Assembly: GCF_013085465.1 (NCBI RefSeq)
Contig: NZ_CP049838.1
Location: forward strand, 310,001-374,000
DNA: 64,000 bases
Source: Streptomyces asoensis
Lineage (GTDB): Bacteria; Actinomycetota; Actinomycetes; Streptomycetales; Streptomycetaceae
Reading direction: 5' to 3'
In this document: positions 26,301-33,471 of the stretch, piece by piece
How positions within the stretch are numbered: position 1 is the first letter of the stretch
How the letters are laid out: every line of letters starts with the position of its first letter
Notes under the pieces: model-generated
What the model saw: the letters and a program-made list of their open reading frames with translations, nothing else
What the model was told of the DNA's origin: nothing
The model's database searches: none
Program-made: the position numbers and the translations under genes

Positions 26301-26604
26301 CCTCTTCGTGCTGGTGGGCCGTGAACAGTCCCGCCCCCGCGTAGTCCCGGACATGGGCCAGCGGTGTCTTCTCGATCTGCTTGAAGAACCGCGTCTCGTC
26401 ACAGACCTCGGCCACCAGGTCCGGGTCATAGACGAAGACCTGCTCGATGCCGGCGATGTCCATGCCGTAGATGCCCTCGGGGAACTGCTCGGACAGCTCG
26501 CCGAAGTACTCCACCGGGTTGGTGCCGGGGATCTGCGGCGTGTGGCCGAGGAGGGGTATCCCGCGCGGGGACCGAATGGGGCGAAGGCTGTTCGACGTGG
26601 TCAT
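23389..26604 (-). CDS. Self-sufficient CYP102-type P450 / NADPH-P450 reductase fusion
   Basis: A 1071-aa fusion like P450 BM3 (~1049 aa). The start at 26604 has GAAGGAG upstream. Heme domain (~1-460): AGHETTSG with the oxygen-activating threonine at 271-278, E328xxR331, and FGNGVRACIGR with axial Cys409. Flavodoxin FMN domain (~490-640) starts at VAYGSSLGSCEDLA. The FAD/NADPH domain (~680-1071) shows PRFYSISSAP, CSTYIAGL, IGPGTGIAPLRGF and a C-terminal CGDGRRMAPAV. Family members hydroxylate fatty acids near the omega end using NADPH alone. Divergent TetR and palindromic operators imply induction by a fatty acid or similar ligand. Confidence 0.95.
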   Translation of the reverse strand: MTTSNSLRPIRSPRGIPLLGHTPQIPGTNPVEYFGELSEQFPEGIYGMDIAGIEQVFVYDPDLVAEVCDETRFFKQIEKTPLAHVRDYAGAGLFTAHQHEEEWGMAHRVLMPAFSQRAMKAYYGQMLEIAQNLVGKWESREGQPVNITDDYTRLTLDTIALTGFGYRFGSFAEEELHPFLNALLESLVESLRRSQELPMMTKLRKADDKKYRANIQQMQDLVESVIKERRQGKGTGEDDLLGLMLEATDPETGKSLDDDNVRDQVLTFLIAGHETTSGLLSFATYSLMRNPHILAQAYAEVDRLMPGDTVPDYDTIMQMDVIPRILEETLRLWAPIPMIGKSPLEDTVIGGCYELKKGARVNIIEGPLHTHPKAWERPQEFDINRWLPENRVNHHPHAYKPFGNGVRACIGRQFALTEARLALALVLQKFKFSDMTDYKMDVKEALTRKPGGFELNVRTRQEHERTVFGAVDRQTDDTRAQAAVSGVGVNLTVAYGSSLGSCEDLARTIADRGERSGFGTTLTSLDELGDNLPTEGLLVVVAASYNGKAPDNAQRFDELIAAGLPQGSLSNVRFALLGAGNTQWVATYQAFPTRIDEALLAAGATPVVERGIADAAGDFDGMASRWTDTLWATLAEEYAADTSEASGPRYQVQLLTEADVRPAIVSELAYPLSVVANEELVADATGLWDFSLEPPRPSAKSITIELPEGVTYDTGNHLAVFAKNEPALVDRALARLGVDRDQVLRLDQPAGGRTHLPVGTPVTAGLLLTEFLELQDVATRSQVRILAGHTECPWTRPQLEAYTADTEDAEERYQKEILGKRVSVLGLLERFPAVELPLAVFLEMMGPIRPRFYSISSAPPANPRHVRLTVGLLEGPALSGDGRYRGTCSTYIAGLEPGDVLYGYVRVPSPTFAPPADPATPLILIGPGTGIAPLRGFLEERAWQHANGTQAGLSQVFVGCRHPEHDYFYRQEMQDWEQAGIAQVHTAYSAVTGHPARFVQNAIANAADTVWQAIEDGAYIYVCGDGRRMAPAVREALAVVYREHTGGDDEAAQQWLAQLEADERYQQDVFA

Positions 26605-26671
26605 GGCTTGCTCCTTCGTGTGGAGAGGGATGGGCAAGGGCGCCGGTCGATGCCGTGGTGCACCACAGAAA

Positions 26672-26709
26672 CATACGCCGTACGGAAAAGTACCGTACGC
26701 CGTATGGAA
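26672..26709. promoter_or_regulatory. Two palindromic operators in the CYP102-TetR divergent promoter
   Basis: CATACGCCGTACGGAA (26672-26687) and TACCGTACGCCGTATGGAA (26691-26709) share the palindrome found at 20462-20510. They lie 70-105 nt upstream of the P450 start, where a repressor would block that promoter. Confidence 0.7.
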
Positions 26710-26791
26710 CATCGAACGCAACCCGGTCGCGGGCGCGTCCGCCTCGCCACCGCATGGTCGAGTCCATGCCCGTGCGCCGCACGAAAGCCGT

Positions 26792-26810
26792 TACCGTACG
26801 ACGTATGAAA
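26792..26810. promoter_or_regulatory. Operator overlapping the TetR start codon
   Basis: TACCGTACGACGTATGAAA contains the ATG of the TetR gene at 26805, exactly as at 20492-20510. This points to autoregulation and possibly a leaderless transcript. Confidence 0.7.
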
Positions 26811-27494
26811 AAGGTGAAGGGCTCCCCGCGGGGAACAAGGAGGAGAGACGTACCTCTGACCGAGGCCGGGATCCATGCCGCCGCCCTGCGGCTCATCGAC
26901 GCGGACGGGGTCGAGGCGCTCACCATGCGCAAACTCGCGACCGCGCTGGATGCGAACCCGATGTCGCCGTACCACCACGTGCCGAACAAGGACGCACTGC
27001 TGCGCGGCGTGACGAGGATGGTCGGCGCCCAGTTCCGTACCGTGACGCTGGAGGACGCTCCCTGGCAGGAGCGCATCCGCCTGCTCGCCACGGATTTCCG
27101 GACGCTGGCGCACCGCCACCCCAACCTCATGGCCTACTCGTTCAGCCAGCCGGACATCATCCAGCCCGAAGACCCGTTCTGGGCTGCGCTCATCGCGACA
27201 CTGGAAGCCTCAGGGGTATCGCACGAAGAGATCCCGCAGGTCGCCGCGCTCATGTGCGCCGTCGTCATCGGTGTCCTCATCGCCGAGCTCAGCGGCGCGC
27301 TTCACCAGTGGTCGAACCTCAAGCCCACTACCCCCGCCGCCGGCGAAGACTGGTCCCCGGACGTAGGCCCTGAGGAGGACCGCATGTTCCGTCTGGTGCT
27401 CGACACGATCATCGCGGGCCTGGAGAGCCGGCTCGCCGCCGCTGGTGACGGCGAGGACATCCGCCGAGGCGTTTCGCCCGAGGCGGGCCCGTAG
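26805..27494 (+). CDS. TetR-family repressor divergent from the CYP102 operon
   Basis: A 229-aa TetR protein from the ATG at 26805; longer in-frame starts (26655, 26754) exist but the aligned paralogue supports this one. HTH: EALTMRKLATALDANPMSPYHHVPNKDALL. Where the paralogue and nearly all relatives have SLYxHV, this protein has SPYHHV: a leucine-to-proline change (CTG to CCG) at the start of the recognition helix, which could weaken DNA binding. The C-terminal domain matches the paralogue through PNLMAYSF and QPEDPFW. It probably represses the CYP102/ADH operon and itself. Confidence 0.9.
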   Translation: MKKVKGSPRGTRRRDVPLTEAGIHAAALRLIDADGVEALTMRKLATALDANPMSPYHHVPNKDALLRGVTRMVGAQFRTVTLEDAPWQERIRLLATDFRTLAHRHPNLMAYSFSQPDIIQPEDPFWAALIATLEASGVSHEEIPQVAALMCAVVIGVLIAELSGALHQWSNLKPTTPAAGEDWSPDVGPEEDRMFRLVLDTIIAGLESRLAAAGDGEDIRRGVSPEAGP

Positions 27495-27920
27495 CCGGGC
27501 GGGCTCGGGCTGCGACGCACAGGGACAACCGTCGCACCGGCCGGGCAGTCGATCTTTGCCCCCCCCCGCTCACTCCTGTTCACGATGCCCCACCGTGGTC
27601 TGTCGTGAGGGTCCGTTCCCTGCGAGCGCGCTTCCCTGACGCTGCCTGCGCGACTGGAGTGTGAGCTCGGGTTCACGGTGCGGGCCCTGCACGAGGTGGA
27701 GGCAGGCCAGACCGAGCGGTGAGAGCCTCTCAGCAGCTCACCGTAGAAGCCGCACAAGTTGTGCCATCAGCGCTGGTGGTGGCCGGGCAGGTGAAGGGGT
27801 CCAGGATGCACAGGCCAGGGGTGCATCCGGGCCGTCCCCGCACTTCGAGGGCGGCTCGGGCTCCACGTTCCCCGTCGTGGCCACCGCAGTGTCGCCCCCA
27901 CGCCGTCGGGGGTAGCCCTG

Positions 27921-28529
27921 TCAAAAGGGAGACGCCGGCGATCGCCACGTCGTCCCCGCGCCCGCGGATCCCGCGGATCCCCCGGCCGCCTGGCCGCCTG
28001 GCCGCCTGGCCGCCAGAGCACCGTCCCCTGCACCCCTCGCACCCAAGCAGCCGAAGCAGCCGAAGCAGCATCCGCCGCTGGTCGGCGGACCGGTCGTGGC
28101 GTGGTGCGACACGGATGGCCGCCGGCCGCCCGAAGAGTGGTCATGGCCGGCCCGGCCGTCAGTCTCACCGCATTGGGTCGCTCTGTTCTGTCGGCCGAGC
28201 CTCCTGACCGTCCATGGCCGCCAGATCGACCAGCCGACGGGTTCCAAGTTCTCTGCCTTCAGCCAGGGGTCGCGCAGACTTCGCAGATGCTGCAAGTCAG
28301 GTACGTCGAGCACCTTCGCCCACTTGATCAAATACTCATGCCTCTGCACCGCCTGCTGCATCAATCGCCGAGCCAAGTAGCCGTAGAGAAGAGCAAGGGC
28401 GGCGAGCCCTCTTCTCGGCAACCGCCAACGTCCTGCCACCCAAGCCAAGTCGACAGCAGCGTAGTTGGACGCCGGTGTAGCCAACTTGCCGCAGAGGGAT
28501 ACCGACGATCTGCTCGTTAGCGCCGACAT
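27921..28529 (-). CDS. Possible protein of unknown family with repetitive C-terminus
   Basis: A 202-aa frame on the minus strand. The first ~115 residues are tryptophan- and leucine-rich and look like a folded protein (LARRLMQQAVQRHEYLIKWA, DLQHLRSLRDPWLKAEN, VGWSIWRPWTV). The rest becomes Gly/Ala/Arg low complexity where the DNA repeats of 27984-28071 are read (CFGCFGCLG). Codon third-position GC over the first part is lower than in neighbouring genes. An overlapping frame (28336) is also open, so this may be a decayed or foreign gene. No family recognised. Confidence 0.3.
   Translation of the reverse strand: MSALTSRSSVSLCGKLATPASNYAAVDLAWVAGRWRLPRRGLAALALLYGYLARRLMQQAVQRHEYLIKWAKVLDVPDLQHLRSLRDPWLKAENLEPVGWSIWRPWTVRRLGRQNRATQCGETDGRAGHDHSSGGRRPSVSHHATTGPPTSGGCCFGCFGCLGARGAGDGALAARRPGGQAAGGSAGSAGAGTTWRSPASPF
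27962..28014. repeat. Short tandem repeats (9-mer x2, 8-mer x4)
   Basis: CCGCGGATC occurs twice in tandem (27962-27979), directly followed by GGCCGCCT repeated nearly four times (27984-28014, last copy ends in A). Confidence 0.85.
28045..28070. repeat. Tandem 9-mer AAGCAGCCG, almost three copies
   Basis: Copies at 28045-28053 and 28054-28062, with a third partial copy AAGCAGC. The period of nine keeps a reading frame open. Confidence 0.8.
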
Positions 28530-28715
28530 CGCGAGCCTGTTCGACTACGGCGGCACCGCCTCCTTCCCCAGCACCCCCGCCAGGGGCGCGTCGCGTATCC
28601 CCGAGCTGCCCGAGCCGGACCCCCGCCGGCGACAGCGCGCAGCGCTCTTCGTCCCTGGACCATCCGGCCCCATGCCGGTCGTGACCCCAGGACCACGCGG
28701 TCGGCCCAGCCGACC

Positions 28716-28742
28716 GCGGATCAGGCGGATCAGGCGGATCAG
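28716..28742. repeat. Three perfect copies of 9-mer GCGGATCAG
   Basis: Copies at 28716-28724, 28725-28733 and 28734-28742. The last overlaps the stop codon of the SpoIIE phosphatase gene (28739-28741). Confidence 0.9.
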
Positions 28743-29860
28743 ACTGCCAGGCGGCGGATCGCGACCACGGCCGCGTCGTCGTCGAGGTGTCCGTGGACGT
28801 GGGCCAGCAGGTCGTCCTGGAGAAGACGCAGCAGTTCGTCGGGGCCGTTCTTGGTCCACTCGGGCGCCCGTTCGGTGAACGGGTAGAAGAGTCCGCCGGC
28901 ATTGCGTGCTTCGATGACGCCGTCTGTGTAGAGGAGCAGCAGGTCGCCGACCTCGAACGGGAAAGTCTGAACGTCGTAGGCGGCCATGCCGAAGACCCCG
29001 CCGAATCCGATCGGGAGGTGGCTCGCCTCGGCCATGAGCGGGGTGAGGTGATTCCCCCGCAGGAGGAGCGGCGGTGGGTGACCGCAGGTGATGAGGTGGA
29101 CGACCGGATCGTGGTCGGGGATGTCGAGCAGCAGGGCAGTGGCGAAGTCCTCGTTGGTGTCCTGCTCTGCCTGTGGTCGCCACTGGCTGGTGTCCCAGCG
29201 GAACGCTGCGTCAAGGTGGATGGCGAGGCGCGGGAGGGTGGCCTGCCGATGGGCGGCTGCACGAAAGGCGCCGAGCAGCAGGGCTGCGTTGTTGATCGCG
29301 GACAAGCCGTTGCCGCGCACATCGCCGATGAGGAGCCGGGTGCTCTGGTGGGCGGTCCGTGCGACCGCGTACAGGTCTCCGCCCAGCTCGGCCTCTTCCT
29401 CGGCGGGGATGTACAGGCCGGCGATCCGCAGCGGGCCCGTGCGTGCGGGCAGTGGCTGGAGCAGCACACTCTGCGCCGCCTCGGCCACCGACCGCACCCG
29501 CTGCAACTGCCGCTCACGCCGGTCCCGCACCACGCAGACGGTGACACAGACGATGGAGACGACGATCAGGGCAGTGATCTGGGCCTGGATGTTGGCAGTG
29601 GACAGGACCCCTCTGAGCACCCCGATCAGTACCTGGGCCGCCACCGCGAGAGCTCCCATGAGCGCGGTCACGCGGGCACCGGCGAATGCCACCGTGATCG
29701 CGGGGGCCGCCACCAGCAGTGGGCCGAGGTGGATGTGCGGCGGAGCCAGCACATCCACCACACAGACCGTGACGATCAGCGCCACCGGGATCACGAGCAG
29801 CGCGGGGGCGTGACCCGGCCGCCAGGAACGCCGGAAATCCAGCCGTGGTCGAAGGGCCAT
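28739..29860 (-). CDS. Membrane-anchored SpoIIE-type PP2C phosphatase
   Basis: A 373-aa protein. Three or four hydrophobic segments occupy residues ~18-110, followed by a juxtamembrane RDRRERQLQRVRSVAEAAQ helix. The phosphatase domain (~130-373) has VLLQPLPAR, AELGGDLYAV and GDVRGNGLSA metal motifs, CGHPPPLLL, LLYTDGVIEAR and the C-terminal DDDAAVVAI. It lacks GAF or PAS sensors, so the membrane part may sense the signal. The expected substrates are phosphorylated STAS proteins such as those encoded at 8087 and 16093. It is a common Streptomyces type. Confidence 0.92.
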   Translation of the reverse strand: MALRPRLDFRRSWRPGHAPALLVIPVALIVTVCVVDVLAPPHIHLGPLLVAAPAITVAFAGARVTALMGALAVAAQVLIGVLRGVLSTANIQAQITALIVVSIVCVTVCVVRDRRERQLQRVRSVAEAAQSVLLQPLPARTGPLRIAGLYIPAEEEAELGGDLYAVARTAHQSTRLLIGDVRGNGLSAINNAALLLGAFRAAAHRQATLPRLAIHLDAAFRWDTSQWRPQAEQDTNEDFATALLLDIPDHDPVVHLITCGHPPPLLLRGNHLTPLMAEASHLPIGFGGVFGMAAYDVQTFPFEVGDLLLLYTDGVIEARNAGGLFYPFTERAPEWTKNGPDELLRLLQDDLLAHVHGHLDDDAAVVAIRRLAV

Positions 29861-30565
29861 ACCTCAAGCCTTCCACCTACCTCCGCGTACGGGGTTGCGC
29901 CGCTCCGAAAACCGCAAGCCGTGGCTGTACAGGACGGCAGTTGTCCTGGCTCATGCTCCGCCGCAACGGGCCTACGCAGCAGCTGCGCGTCGTCTGCCCG
30001 CAGGATCGAGCGAGTGCTTCGGCTGGAGGGCGTCGGCCGCGTTGCCCAGGTGTCTTCAGGCCCTCGGGGGCAGCGGTCGCGACACTCTAGTGGTAACGGT
30101 CGTCGAAGGAGTCCGCGATCATGAGGTGCTCGCCGACCCGGGCGAGGGCAGGGTAGCTGTCGGTGGCGACGAGTTCACGGAACGAGCCGCGGGGATTGTC
30201 GGACGGGGTCTGCTGCTCCTGGGTCAGGCCACGCGACGACAGGACCGGAAGTCGCATCACTGACGCCTCCCACCCGTCACGGCGTACGGAATCGACGACG
30301 CCTGGAATGATCCGCAGGTGAGAGCACAGTCCGAACGAAAGGATTCCGTGGACCGGTTCGGAAGGTAATTCTCTAGCAACCCTCCAGCCTGATTCCCACG
30401 ACACAGACCCGGGAATTCCAGGGCCCGCCGAATTCCGCCCGGACACCAGTAGTTGCCAGCGGGTGTGGACCGTGTCTCGACGGCCGGCCGCAGCGGTCGG
30501 CGACCGGACGGGACGGCGTCTCACCTCGATGGCGGACAGCGCACCGACCGGTCGAAACGGCACCC
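29861..30565. other. Gene-less stretch with a possible regulator relic
   Basis: About 700 nt. Minus-strand residues ending at 30087 read FRELVATDSYPALARVGEHLMIADSFDDRYH-like text, similar in shape to the last helix of TetR-family proteins, but the rest of such a gene is missing. I see no other coding sense. The right end carries the ArsR-type operators. Confidence 0.35.
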
Positions 30566-30591
30566 AAGGTGCAACCCTTGGGTTGCACCTT
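30566..30591. promoter_or_regulatory. Operator 1 of the SRPBCC/arsR operon
   Basis: A 26-nt palindrome with 12-bp arms (AAGGTGCAACCC, 2-nt centre, GGGTTGCACCTT). Its core TGCAAC-N6-GTTGCA (30570-30587) is repeated as operator 2 exactly 33 nt downstream. Confidence 0.8.
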
Positions 30592-30602
30592 GAGAGTCGA
30601 TG

Positions 30603-30620
30603 TGCAACCGTGGAGTTGCA
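30603..30620. promoter_or_regulatory. Operator 2 of the SRPBCC/arsR operon
   Basis: TGCAAC-CGTGGA-GTTGCA, same core as operator 1 and on the same face of the helix (33 nt apart). It ends 28 nt before the SRPBCC start, over the likely promoter or leader. Confidence 0.8.
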
Positions 30621-30648
30621 TCCGAAGGTGACGATGAAGGAGCCCCTC

Positions 30649-31095
30649 ATGAGCGAGGACCGAATCGAACGCGAAACCCTGATCGCAGCACCCCTGGAGC
30701 GGGTCTGGTCGCTGGTGGCCCAACCCGGGTTCTGGGTGGCCGACAAGGCGAGCCTGCCCGGCACCGTGGCCAGGGAAGGCGAGTCGATGGTGGCGAAGAA
30801 CGCCGAGCACGGCGACTTCCCGGTGCGCGTGGAGAAGGTCGAGCCGCCGACATACCTGTCGTATCGCTGGACCAGCGCGTTCCCAGGAGAGGAACTGCGC
30901 GAGGACAACAGCACTCTCGTGGAGTTCACGTTGACCCAGGAGGGCGACCAGACGCGACTCCGCGTCGTCGAGAGCGGGTTCGCGGCGCTGGCCGGTTCCG
31001 AGGAGTTGCGCAGTCAGAACCTCAAAGATCACAGTGCAGGCTGGCCCCTGGAGCTCGACGCGCTCAAGACACGTGCCGAACAGTCCACCACGTGA
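30649..31095 (+). CDS. SRPBCC (AHSA1-like) domain protein
   Basis: A 148-aa single-domain protein starting at the ATG at 30649 (AAGGAG 8 nt upstream). It begins RIERETLIAAPLERVWSLVAQPGFWVAD, the standard AHSA1/START entry, then YLSYRWTS, TLVEFTLTQEGDQTRLRVVESGF and ends with the C-terminal helix region HSAGWPLELDALK. These helix-grip proteins bind hydrophobic ligands. Its stop overlaps the start of the ArsR gene (GTGA), an arrangement found widely in actinobacteria and bacilli, where the ArsR protein usually represses the pair. Confidence 0.9.
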   Translation: MSEDRIERETLIAAPLERVWSLVAQPGFWVADKASLPGTVAREGESMVAKNAEHGDFPVRVEKVEPPTYLSYRWTSAFPGEELREDNSTLVEFTLTQEGDQTRLRVVESGFAALAGSEELRSQNLKDHSAGWPLELDALKTRAEQSTT

Positions 31096-31460
31096 CGGAA
31101 GAACGCCCCGAAGCCGCCGAGGTCGTCGACAGCGTCCTCGGCGCGCTGGCCGACCCGACGCGACGCCAACTGCTTGATCTGCTCGCCGCACAGGGTGAGG
31201 CCACTGCCACGACACTCGCCGAACGACTGCCCGTCTCGCGGCAGGCAGTGGTCAAACACCTCGCCGTCCTGGACGCCGCCGGGCTGGTTTCCGGCGGCCG
31301 GGTCGGACGCGAGGTTCGCTACGCGGTGCGACCCGCGGCGCTGGACACGACGGCGCGGTGGATGGCCTCGCTCGCGGCGGACTGGGACCGACGGTTGGCG
31401 AACATCAAACGCGTCGCCGAGGCAGCGGAACGGGATCCGGATTCGGCACGCCCCGACTGA
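31092..31460 (+). CDS. ArsR-family transcriptional repressor
   Basis: A 122-aa winged-helix protein with GTG start overlapping the SRPBCC stop. The HTH is clear: LGALADPTRRQLLDLLAA then TATTLAERLPVSRQAVVKHLAVLDAAGLVSGGRVGREVRYAV. It has no ELCVCDL-type metal-binding motif, so it probably does not sense arsenite or cadmium. It likely binds the two TGCAAC-N6-GTTGCA sites before the operon. The C-terminal helix (WMASLAADWDRRLANIK) resembles that of SRPBCC-linked ArsR proteins. Confidence 0.9.
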   Translation: MTEERPEAAEVVDSVLGALADPTRRQLLDLLAAQGEATATTLAERLPVSRQAVVKHLAVLDAAGLVSGGRVGREVRYAVRPAALDTTARWMASLAADWDRRLANIKRVAEAAERDPDSARPD

Positions 31461-31553
31461 AGGGAAACAGCGTCGACGCCTCGATCGCAGCGGTCGCTCC
31501 GGGCGTCGTCGCCGGCTCCACGTCTGTCCTCTCCCCGACCGCTCCGCGCTCCT

Positions 31554-31709
31554 CGCTCCTCGCTCCTGGTCCACACCGACGGCTTCGTCGAACGGCTACG
31601 ACGACGTCGCCCTCCCCGTCCACCGGCATCCGGGGCAGTTGAGCCGCCTCCGCCGGACATCGGCATCGCGGCCGCACTCGAGCGGCGCTCGGCCCGCAAC
31701 CTGGCGTAA
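31554..31709 (+). pseudogene. Small relic of a SpoIIE-type phosphatase C-terminus
   Basis: The frame reads SLLVHTDGFVERLR and later DIGIAAALERR before a stop. LLxxTDGxVER is the metal-binding strand of SpoIIE phosphatases; nothing upstream resembles the rest of the domain, and the middle part is proline/arginine-rich as in shifted frames. A decayed fragment at most. Confidence 0.4.
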
Positions 31710-31715
31710 CACGGT

Positions 31716-33122
31716 TCAGATGAGTTCGGGCTGCGGTTCCGGTTGCCGCGCTGATGCGGTCCTCGGTTCCCACAGTGCGGTGGTCCGTACGTAGCCGTAG
31801 ACCACCGAGGTCATCGCCAGCACGAGAAGCGGCCCGGACACCCACGGATGCTCGGCCATCTCCAACGGCAGGTAGCGGTATGACACCAAGAGTGCAACGA
31901 AGACCGTCGCACCGTAGGCGACCAGCTGGGTTCCTGATCGATCCCAGCCGCGGGCGAGCGAGCGCAGAGCTGCCTCGATCGTGCACGCGAACACCACCCC
32001 GGCAATGAGATCCACTCCGTAGTGGTAGCCGAATCCCAGCGTTGCGGCGAGCGTGGCAATCAGCCAGAACGTGCCCGCGAAGCGCAAGAGCCGCGGGCCC
32101 TTCCGGGAATGAATGAAGATCGCGGTGGCCCACGCCGTGTGCAGGCTGGGCATGCAGTTGCGTGGGGTGATCTCGTCGAACGGCATGTGGTGCGGGACAG
32201 CGATCGGAGACGGCGTTACCGGCCACAGGTTGGCCACCGCCCACTGCTCGCTGGGCGGCGTCTGCGCCCACAGGCTGACCGACGCCCAGTGCTCGGCACC
32301 GGTGCCGTAGGCGAAGACCGGTCCGACCACCGGGAAGATCATGTAGATGGCCGGCCCGAGGAGGCCGATCACCATGAAGGTGCGCACCAGATGGTGACCC
32401 GGGAAGCGACGCTCGACCGCCACGCCACGCAGTTGGTACAGCGCGACGATGACCGCGGCCACCGCGAGCTGGCCGTAGACGACGTCGAGAAAATTGAAGC
32501 CGATCGAGCCGGTGGCAGTGACAATCCGACCCGCCAGCCACGACGGCGCACCCAGCGCGTGATCAGCGGTTGCGACGTACTGGTCGAGCACCATGGGGCG
32601 GGTCTTCGAGGTGATGACCAGCCAGATGTCGCCGGTCTTTCGGCCGGCCACCAGCAGCAGGCCCAGCCCGACGCCCTTCAGCAGCAGGACGCGTTCCTCG
32701 CCGGTGCGGCGCGTGACAGCGATGACCGCATAGCCCAGCATTACCCACAACGCGCCGTTGCCGAATGGGTGGCCTTCGGTCACCTCGGCGTCGACCGCCC
32801 GCCGGACCAGGAAGAAAACGGCGTCGATACCGAGCGCGGCACCAGCCGCGATGAACCGTTGCCGCCAGGTGAGAACCACCATCATCAACGCCAAGCTGGC
32901 GTACAACAGGAAGCCCGATTTGGGAGGGAATATCAGCTCCCCCACCTGGTTGCTGATCGGCCCCGGCAGGCCGCAGCGACGCGCCGCGACTTCCAGCGCG
33001 ATGAGGAACCCGAGGGTGACCACACCCGCCGCGGCCCACAGTATCGCCCGGGGATGACGCCCCACGAAGTACGCGGTTCTGCCTTTTATTCGCGAAAGCG
33101 CCCGCAACGATATGTATATCAA
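31716..33122 (-). CDS. PAP2-superfamily membrane phosphatase (Aur1/Ipt1-like)
   Basis: A 468-aa integral membrane protein with about ten hydrophobic segments. The two C-terminal PAP2 active-site motifs are present: CMPSLHTAWA (PSxH) and GFGYHYGVDLIAG (His and Asp). The N-terminal half adds several extra membrane helices, making it longer than simple 200-250-aa PAP2 phosphatases and similar to inositolphosphotransferase-like members. Likely acts on lipid phosphates or head-group transfer at the outer membrane face. The start at 33122 is a TTG in AT-rich DNA with no clear ribosome site, so the start is uncertain by several codons. Confidence 0.85.
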   Translation of the reverse strand: MIYISLRALSRIKGRTAYFVGRHPRAILWAAAGVVTLGFLIALEVAARRCGLPGPISNQVGELIFPPKSGFLLYASLALMMVVLTWRQRFIAAGAALGIDAVFFLVRRAVDAEVTEGHPFGNGALWVMLGYAVIAVTRRTGEERVLLLKGVGLGLLLVAGRKTGDIWLVITSKTRPMVLDQYVATADHALGAPSWLAGRIVTATGSIGFNFLDVVYGQLAVAAVIVALYQLRGVAVERRFPGHHLVRTFMVIGLLGPAIYMIFPVVGPVFAYGTGAEHWASVSLWAQTPPSEQWAVANLWPVTPSPIAVPHHMPFDEITPRNCMPSLHTAWATAIFIHSRKGPRLLRFAGTFWLIATLAATLGFGYHYGVDLIAGVVFACTIEAALRSLARGWDRSGTQLVAYGATVFVALLVSYRYLPLEMAEHPWVSGPLLVLAMTSVVYGYVRTTALWEPRTASARQPEPQPELI

Positions 33123-33471
33123 TTACTCAACCAATTTGCTCGATTTTGACTGAACAAGTTACTTATCACACCAGATGGCATGCTTTTCTAGCGAAGGACG
33201 GGCATGGGGGGCGTTCGTCGCGAGTTCGAACATGTTAACGGAGTGGTGCGGGTGGGTTACGCCGAAATGTGCATCGGCGAAGCGGACCGTCCACGCAGCC
33301 GTGCTGTCACGAGTCGAGCACTCCCCCGCCGAACCTGGCCGAGCCCTGCGGGCCACGGTCGACGGCTGCGCGACCGGCCCCACCGGCGTATCGGCCACAC
33401 CGAGGCGACCCGCGTCGCACGAACGGCCGACGTGATGCCCTGGGCGGGGCCGGCGGAGGGCGACCTCGCGT
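33123..33471. other. Gene-less spacer, AT-rich at its left end
   Basis: The first ~50 nt (ATATGTATATCAATTACTC region) are strikingly AT-rich for this genome and probably contain the PAP2 promoter. The rest shows no supported gene on either strand. Confidence 0.5.

Larger units (their letters stand above)
27495..28738. other. Repeat-rich region with no recognised gene
   Basis: About 1.2 kb with several short tandem repeats (listed separately) and only doubtful frames. A minus-strand frame near 27730-27900 (AIAGVSLLTGLPPTAWG) and a plus piece near 27640-27724 (LECELGFTVRALHEVEAG) look protein-like but are short. The best candidate gene is the minus-strand frame ending at 27921, given separately. 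Confidence 0.5.

Noticed and set aside
27962..28071. CRISPR-like repeats
   Set aside because: Units are 8-9 bp, contiguous, and have no spacers.
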